A stretch of 64,000 nt of DNA from Garcia nutans (lineage: Eukaryota > Streptophyta > Magnoliopsida > Malpighiales > Euphorbiaceae). Made by a program: the position numbers and the translations under genes. Under the pieces are notes generated by a model. That model ran no database searches. It saw only the letters and a program-made list of their open reading frames with translations, and was not told the DNA's origin. The DNA is taken from assembly GCA_947685225.1 (NCBI GenBank), contig CANTUV010000024.1, positions 52,976,001-53,040,000 of the forward strand, read 5' to 3'. Of this stretch, positions 57,270 to 64,000 are shown piece after piece. Each line of letters starts with the position of its first letter. Within the stretch, counting starts at the first letter, position 1.

Positions 57270-58730
57270 TTATTTCCATCGTTCCCATATACGATGTGTA
57301 GGGCTCCTTCCACCCATAATGCAATTATAGCCCATGTGTGATAAGATGGAAAGCACACAATTCCGAAAGACACACGATGTATTGCTACGCCTAAATAGCG
57401 TTATTTGAAAATATGTGAAGGTCATCTTAGGGTAATCCTCCAGTGCAATAGGAATGTGGTAATAATCTTTTTCTTTGTGCAACATGGACATATCAGATTT
57501 CTGCTCTTCCTTACTACCAAGAGTAGACGAAATGATTTTTGGGGACTCTTTAAGTTTAACCAAGTTTGGTTGAATTACTTCTTCATCCACTTTAACAATG
57601 TCAAGTCCCCTCTCAACAACCTCGGCATCTAAAATTAGTTTACACTCCTTAAGTTCTAAATTGGGCATTTCATGTTCTTATTCTAAGGGCATACCCATCT
57701 CAAGCTTATTTCCACTTTCTCCTTGGGAGTGCATATCATAGATGTTAGAAAGTTGCTTACCTTGCTCCTCATCCTTCAAGCTACTTGGAAATGGATTTGG
57801 TGGCCTATAATGATTGGAAGATTCATACAACTTTGGTGAGGTTGATGCCTCCAAATTCTCCTCCTCCATTGATTGGCTTGGCTCGTCTATGTTGGGTTGT
57901 ATCTCCTCTCAATTTTCTTCTTGATTAGTCCCTACATCAAAGGAATCACAAAAATTATTATATATTACCTGTTCACTCCTCAAATTTATGATTACCTTGA
58001 CTTGCTCCAATTGGCTAGGAAATTCCTCCTTCTGTTGTGCTTGGAGTTGATGTGCCAGCTGCCCAACTTCAGTTTCCACCTTCTTCAATGATTCCTCTAA
58101 AGAATCAAACCTCTCATTGCTCCCTTCCTGATTTTGTGTGCTAATTTGAAGGTAACCATTCAAATCATCTTCCACTGTGGATTTCTTGCATTGAGGTTGA
58201 TTTTGTTTGCTAAGTTGAATGAAGGCATTCAAACTATCTTCCAAAGTGGGTTCCTTATGTTTATCTTTATTTTGTGTGCTAGTTTGAATGAAGGCATTCA
58301 AACTATCTTCAATTGTGGGTGTCTTAAGATAATCTTGGTTTGAAAATTGTCCTTGAAAGTAAGGACCTCTTTGGTAAGGTTGAAAAACATTTTGAGGTGA
58401 AATGTGCTGCTGATTTTCCCAAGAAAACTTTTGGTGGCTTTCCCAGCTTGGATTATACGGATTGGAATATGGGTCATTTCTACCCATTTGCTGGAAACTG
58501 TCAAAGTCATCTTCTTCCTCTTGCCATTCTTGGTACTGTCCAAAATCCATTGAACACGAGTTTGCACTATGTCCTGCAATTCCACGTGCTGCACATATCT
58601 CTTGGCGTGGCATAGGTACTCTTCCTCTTTCATTTAGCATCTTAAGCTGATTTGTTAATTCTACTAATTGCCATGCAATGTCAGAATTATCGTTCCTATC
58701 ATAAACTCCCCCGTGCCTTGAAATTTGCAT
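57270..58730 (-). pseudogene. gag: Element D ORF: Athila gag C-terminus joined to an RT fragment
   Basis: One minus-strand frame of 487 codons from ATG at 58730, broken only by TGA at 57909-57911 and TAA at 57678-57680. It has a degenerate zinc knuckle (CAARGIAGHSANSC), then N-P-Y-N-P-S-W and FSWENQQH segments like Athila gag. Three tandem copies of a 23-25-aa unit follow, around TIEDSLNAFIQTSTQN, TLEDSLNAFIQLSKQN and TVEDDLNGYLQISTQN, then VETEVGQLAHQLQ and QVKVIINLRSEQVI. Near the end, YYHIPIALEDYPKMTFTY aligns with a reverse transcriptase core segment, so an internal deletion fused gag to part of pol. D therefore cannot encode its own enzymes and must have moved with help from another element. 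Confidence 0.72.
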
Positions 58731-58927
58731 CTTTTCAAAAGGCACTTAGTAATTTAAAGAAAACAAATAAACAATTAAATTAAAAAAAATCAAACAAAAC
58801 AAACAACAATTAAGTAAAACAAAAACAATCAACTTATTATTACTTAAAAAAAACAACACTTAGGAATTGAAAGAAAACAAACAACAATTAAATAAAAAAA
58901 AACAAACTATCACTACTTAAACAACCC

Positions 58928-58945
58928 TCCTCGGCAGCGGTGCCA
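58928..58945 (-). other. Primer-binding site of element D (tRNA-Asp type)
   Basis: On the minus strand TGGCACCGCTGCCGAGGA, six bases from the LTR end. It is close to the complement of the 3' end of tRNA-Asp used by Athila elements, with a few mismatches. It fixes the direction of D and marks the right-hand LTR as its 5' LTR. Confidence 0.82.
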
Positions 58946-58951
58946 AAAACA

Positions 58952-60264
58952 TATTGTGCTCGAATTAAGTACTACTACAAAGCGTGACTCGCAAGTATAC
59001 GAGGTAATTGTAGCAAAGGTGATCGCCCCAAGGTCGTCTCACAAGGAAGGTGTAGTTCGTAATAGCTTGATTGGCAAGTAATTTAAATGCAAGTTTGTGC
59101 GTTGTTTGGAATGTGGTTTTAAAATAATAAAAACTAAAAGTAATGGAAGTGATGGTTGTACAAGATCAAATCAATTCTTCGAAAGGTGCCTAGGGTTGTA
59201 GGTCAATTCAATCAAAGCTCAATTCTCAAATTATTCATTAACATATCCTTGTAAATTAATTTGTTCCTTAAGGTTAATTAGTCAATTACCAATTCATTAG
59301 TTTTCACATTCATGAATTAACAATAACCAATTCTTTTACATTACCAAATTAATAAAACCGTAGAACTTATATTTCTAATTCATTCATAGGGTGGTTGATC
59401 ATATAGTTCCAATACCGAATTTTACCTCTCGGTCCATCATCCAACAATCAAAGATCAATGGGTAGCTACTCTATCAACCTAACATTCAATACAATACAAT
59501 CAGCCAACAACAAAGTACATCAATGGAAATATCAAATCAAGGCATTCAATCAAATATACAACAAACCCTAGGCATGGGTAATTTAGCTCAACATTATCAA
59601 TTTAGAACAAACATTCAACTCAATATAAATCAAATACAAATTGTTCATTGTAATATCAATTCTCATAATACAACAACAACAATATTGAAATGAATTAAAA
59701 GAGAGAATAGAAAAACCCCTTGTGAAGATGCCAAGGGTAGGATTACTAATCTTCCTCCTAGCTCCACCTTGATATATGATGAAGAACTCAAGCCCTCTTC
59801 AATTGTTGATTCCCCTTTGCAATATGGATTGGAGCTTTCTCAAGTCACCAAACCTTGGGATGGAGCATTATCAAGTCACCAACCCTTTAATTGATTATGC
59901 CTTTGAAAGATGGAATAGAGCTTTCTCAAGTCACCAAACCTTTCAATGAAGCTTCTTCAACCTTCAAGAGCTTGTTAACCCAATTTATCCCAAAGAATTT
60001 GTGTATGGAAGATGGAGAAGATGGAGAGGATAGAAATGGAAGATGAGGATGATGAGCCAAGGGAGAGCGTCACTCTCTCCCTCCAAAAAACGTTTTTTCT
60101 TTCTTTCCTCTCCTTCTCTTTTTAATTCCTTCAAAATTCCAAACCCATGCTTGCCAACTCACCACACTCACTCTTGTCTCCCACCTTCTCTTTGTTAAAT
60201 ATTTCTTTCCATCAATTAGGCACCCCTTTTACCTTATTTTAATATTACTTTTGGTCTTTGTCCC
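58952..60264 (-). repeat. 5' LTR of Athila-like element D, interrupted by F
   Basis: Matches 43886-44344 plus 54180-55030 with scattered differences and no E insertion, so it shows the empty site of E (ATATAGTTCCAATACCG). It contains a stretch CTTATTTTAATATTACTTTT not present in the other copy. It is cut at 60264 by the LTR of F, and the remainder lies beyond the window. Confidence 0.85.
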
Positions 60265-60621
60265 TGTAACACCCCTATACCCCGTATACGTACACAGCAT
60301 GATAATACGATCGTAATATACGTATACTGAATATAGAAATGTCACGGTTACAAAACACACATGACATGACTCTTATATACTATGAACAAATTCAAAACCT
60401 TTAAATGAGTTTATAAAACGAAATAGATAGAAAGTTTATTTAAAACGCAGCGGAAAATATAACAAATGTTTCCCAATACATTTGCATCAAAATCAAAAGT
60501 TACAAATATAAAATATATACATGAGTGGCAGCTCTTCTCTGATCTTTAAGTCCAAAAATCAACTCTTCAACGCTTAGACTCACTAGGTCTAGAGGAACTC
60601 TCGGGTTCAATCCTGTCACCT

Positions 60622-60659
60622 GCGCGATGAACCACAATCGCGCTGAGCCAACAGCTCAG
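60622..60659 (-). other. Conserved tandem hairpin, variant stem in F
   Basis: The first stem is CTGAGC/GCTCAG, where other copies have CTAAGC/GCTTAG: both sides of the third base pair changed together (A-T to G-C). The second stem CGCGAT/ATCGCG is unchanged. Confidence 0.68.
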
Positions 60660-61684
60660 TAGAACAAACTATAATGATATTATGCTATGTCATACATTCA
60701 AACAATATAGATCATACTCAATACACTTTATTTTATGGATGTTACATTTCATTATTTCAATAATTGTATCATCATCCATTACTCACACATTTAACATAGA
60801 CACACATGGGCCCAACAAGCATTTAATATGATATTCAAAGTTCAGAGTTACTGCTTTGGTTTATAATCACAATGATCAAGCCCGTAGGCAATATATATCA
60901 TATCTCTATCCATGGATAGTGTAACAGACCCAGTCTCTTGGACCATCAACCCATTAACATGAGGAGATCCTCAACCCGGCTAGACTGTTACTAGTAACAG
61001 ACCCAGTCTCTTGAACCATCAACCCGACTAATCGAGGAGATACTCAACCCGGCTAGACTGTTACTTTTCATAAATTTCATTTTCACATTTCATTTAGTGT
61101 AACAGACCCAGTCTCTTGGATCATGAATTCAATTCAATTGAAGAGATCCTCAACCCGGCTAGACTGTTACCTTTATATAGGCATGCCACCAAAACCAGTA
61201 CTCTGAAATTTGAATAAACATATTAGGCACACAACCATTTCATATATCTCTTTATAAATCTTTTTCTCAATTCATTTCTCATTCCACAATCAACTAGGCA
61301 AACATGCCTCATTTGAATCAATATAGCCAATCACAATGGCTTTACACATCATCTTATCATCACATCTTTCATTTTCATAACACATACATATACCATATTA
61401 CATTTCATGAGGTTCATATTGTATAAAACATAACATTATTCAAACATATCAACAATACAATGAAATTACTTAGTACATTCACACTCAAATGTATAAGTTC
61501 CAAAATCACATGAATGTATGTTATAATGCAAGGTTTGTACTTACCTCAAAAGAAATCCACACAATTCTAAACACTTCCTCTTAACAAGTCCTTCACCAAA
61601 TAATTAAGGCAATTCACCTTCTTCACAACCTAATTCAAAACAATGAGGAAACTCACATAAGATCATAAGGCTAAGAATCAATTA

Positions 61685-62003
61685 GGGCAAACTCTAAACT
61701 GGACACGCTCACCCACACGAGCGTGTCCCTGACCGTGCCCTAACTCCACAACACAGAAGCATTTACATGTTCAGGACCACGGGCGTGTCACTGGGCGTGT
61801 AATACCTACTGTCTCTCAGAAGTATCGACACGTCCAACATCATGAACGTGTTCCTGGCCGTGTCAATTCCCCAAAGTCACAGTAGCTATGACACGCTCAC
61901 TAACACGGGCGTGTTAATGGCCGTGTCACACCTACTGCCATCCAACACAATTGACACGCCTAAAGACCTGGACGTGCTCCTGGGCGTGTCAGGCCAAAAA
62001 CCC
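61685..62003 (-). repeat. GACACG/CGTGTC repeat module in F LTR
   Basis: Five facing half-site pairs such as GACACGCTC...GAGCGTGTC and GACACGTCC...GCCGTGTC. It closes with GCGTGTCAGGCCAAAAA on the plus strand, which is the module start when read in LTR sense. Confidence 0.85.
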
Positions 62004-62899
62004 AGATTCCGGCCAAAACAACAATCCAACCAACAAACAATAATCTTCCACCATCTTCCACTTCAACAAAACTCAACTAGACACACCCAAAACCATAACA
62101 ACCTTGCAAAAACACCAACACAACTCAAAATACACATCCAACACCAAATCACAACATCATCAAAAACTCTAAACACAACCACAACTCAATCTTAACCAAC
62201 AAACTTATTCTTCCTTTCAATCTTACTCTTTTCTTCAATCCAACCCAAGAATCAAAGATCAAGTAAACCCAACACTCTTAAACACAACACACTCAAACAT
62301 ATCCATATCAACAACCATAAATCACCAAACCCACAACACAAACTCAAAGAAAACAAGGGAATCAAGAGGAAACTTACCAAGAATGAAGAAAACTCTTAAA
62401 TTCCTCCTTGATCTCTTGAAAACTTCTTCAATCTTGAGCTTGGAAGGTCAAATCTCTCCCTCTCTCTTGTTCTCTTGCTGCTGCCGTCCAAAGCAAAGAA
62501 AGGAGAAGAAAAGGAAAATGAGAGACATGAGAAGAGAGGAAGAAGGAAGAAAAGGAAAAGAAAGGAAAGTCAAACATTAACCCTCTCTCTCCTCAAAACA
62601 TTCTCCTCCACACAAATAAAAATAAAATAATCTCAAACATCACCATCCACCCATCTTAATCCAGTAACTCAATTTCAAAATAATTACCTTTATACCCTTC
62701 AAACAAATATTTGTATATGTTAAGTATATCACAATATATACAACATATACACATTACTCTAACCTCAACTCTCTTTCCAATAAAATAAATACACTTAATC
62801 CAATAATAACAATAATTACTCCAATACTTCTAGGGTACATTTTGGGATATTACAATTCTCCCCCTCTAAAAGAAATTTCGTCCTCGAAATTACCTGAAA

Positions 62900-64000
62900 T
62901 CAAGTCTGAAACAACTGAGGATATTATTCTAGCATCGTTTGCTCATTCTCCCAAGTTGATTCTTCTCTACCATGACTCTTCCAAAGAACCTTCACAATTG
63001 GCACTTTCTTATGTCTCAACTCTTTCATCCCATATGCTAAGATAGCGACCGGTTCTTCTTCAAAAGTCAGATCCGGACTCACCTCAATAGATTCCACTGA
63101 TAACATATGAGATGGGTCTGACCTGTACCTCCTCAACATAGAAACATGGAAGACATTATGGATTCTGTCTAACTCTGGTGGCAAAGCAAGCCGATAAGCA
63201 ACCGGTCCCAATCTTTCCAATACTTCATATGGTCCAATGAAACGAGGACTCAGCTTCCCTCTTCGACCAAATCTCAAAATCTTTTTCCAAGGAGACACTT
63301 TCAAAAATACTTTATGTCCCACATTATACTCAATGTCTCTCCTCTTCAAATCCGAATAAGATTTCTGCCGATCTGAAGCTGTTTTCAACCTATCTCGAAT
63401 TATTTTCACTTTATCTTCTGTCTCTTTAACCAAATCAGGACCAATTAACTTACCTTCACCAGTCTCATTCCAACATAAAGGTGTTCTACACCTTCTTCCA
63501 TACAATGCCTCAAATGGTGCCATACCAATACTGGATTGATGACTGTTGTTGTAGGCAAATTCTACAAGTGGCAAAAATCTGTCCCAACTTCCAGAGAAAT
63601 CAATGACACAGCTTCTCAACATATCCTCGATGATTTGTATCACTCTCTCTGACTGCCCATCTGTCTACGGATGGAAAGCAGTGCTAAAGTGTAATCGAGA
63701 ACCCAAAGCACCTTGCAAACTCTTCCAAAACCTCGATATGAACCTCAGATCTCGATCAGACACTAAAGAAATTGGGACTCCATGCAATTTCACAATCTCA
63801 CTAATATACAGCTCAGCCAATCTCTCAAGAGAATAATCCATCCGAACCGGAAGAAAATGAGCTGTCTTAGTCAACCTATCAACAATCACCCAAATGGCAT
63901 CATGTTTTCTCTATGTCAATGGTAAACCAGACACAAAGTCCATAGTCACTCTTTCCCATTTCCACTCAGGCACTAATAAAGGTTGAAGCAACCCTGTTGG
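62900..64000 (-). pseudogene. pol: Chromovirus F pol, C-terminal part, runs off the window
   Basis: The minus strand encodes the integrase core and C-terminus: VDRLTKTAHFLPVRMDYS, the second catalytic D in VSDRDLRF, the E region after FHP, then a GPYEVLERLGPVAYRLAL segment and a chromodomain (VKVLWKSHGREESTWEN). It is very close to E. The natural stop is at 62900-62902. In-frame stops at 62924-62926 (TAA), 63665-63667 (TAG) and 63911-63913 (TAG) break it. At each of these E has a glutamine codon, so each fits one C-to-T change. The rest of the element lies outside the window. Confidence 0.9.

Larger units (their letters stand above)
60265..62854 (-). repeat. 3' LTR of chromovirus F
   Basis: A complete 2590-bp inverted LTR from TGTAACACCCC to GATATTACA on the plus strand, next to a polypurine tract (62855-62870) and the end of pol, which makes it the 3' LTR. 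The left flank is GTCCC (60260-60264). It carries the GACACG module (61685-62003), CAGAGTT block (about 60800-61240) and tandem hairpin (60622-60659). It is closely related to the LTRs at 1-2273 and 37730-40352. Confidence 0.92.

Overview
The window is a stretch of repetitive nuclear DNA from a flowering plant, apparently heterochromatic. I find no host gene, rRNA, tRNA or CRISPR locus. Almost every base I can assign belongs to Ty3/gypsy LTR retrotransposons of three lineages: chromoviruses with long (about 2.5 kb) LTRs that look like Del/Tekay, a Tat-lineage element with two RNase H domains, and Athila-like elements. There is also a SINE-like inverted dimer. The lineage calls rest on protein motifs, primer-binding sites, LTR length and element layout. 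No species can be named from this.

Layout, left to right. 1-5468: an LTR cut by the window edge (1-2273), sitting in a fragment of an Athila-type LTR (2274-3536), then a minus-strand Tat-LTR fragment and a chromovirus-LTR stub. 5469-23769: a composite Tat element with order LTR-leader-truncated LTR-leader-gag-PR-RT-RH-aRH-INT. It carries two antisense plant-mobile-domain-type ORFs behind the integrase, a 67-bp minisatellite and a 3' LTR. That 3' LTR contains a 464-bp near-perfect palindrome, probably two SINE copies tail to tail. 23770-35252: unassigned AT-rich DNA, an isolated LTR (25059-28025) and a decayed minus-strand chromovirus C (28026-32655 plus 35193-35252), whose gag is split by a solo LTR with a near-perfect 5-bp target duplication.

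35253-64000 is a nest of insertions. Athila-type element A (minus) sits in the gag of C. Element A is interrupted by a solo LTR (37730-40352, duplication TGGTC) and by another LTR (40950-43885). That LTR is interrupted by a deleted Athila-like element D (minus, from 43886). Both LTRs of D are interrupted in turn: the left by the complete chromovirus E (44345-54174, duplication GTTCC, uninterrupted 1547-aa polyprotein), the right by chromovirus F (minus, from 60265, running out of the window).

E is the only element that looks able to code for its own transposition. Its two 2.49-kb LTRs differ at only about six substitutions and three small indels by eye. All other coding regions are decayed, mostly by in-frame stop codons rather than frameshifts, and many of these stops fit cytosine deamination.

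The most interesting signals are: (i) a module of GACACG/CGTGTC repeats found sense in chromovirus LTRs but antisense in Athila-type LTRs; (ii) a conserved tandem hairpin in the chromovirus LTRs with apparent compensatory changes; (iii) the palindromic SINE-like dimer; and (iv) two antisense mobile-domain ORFs carried by the Tat element.
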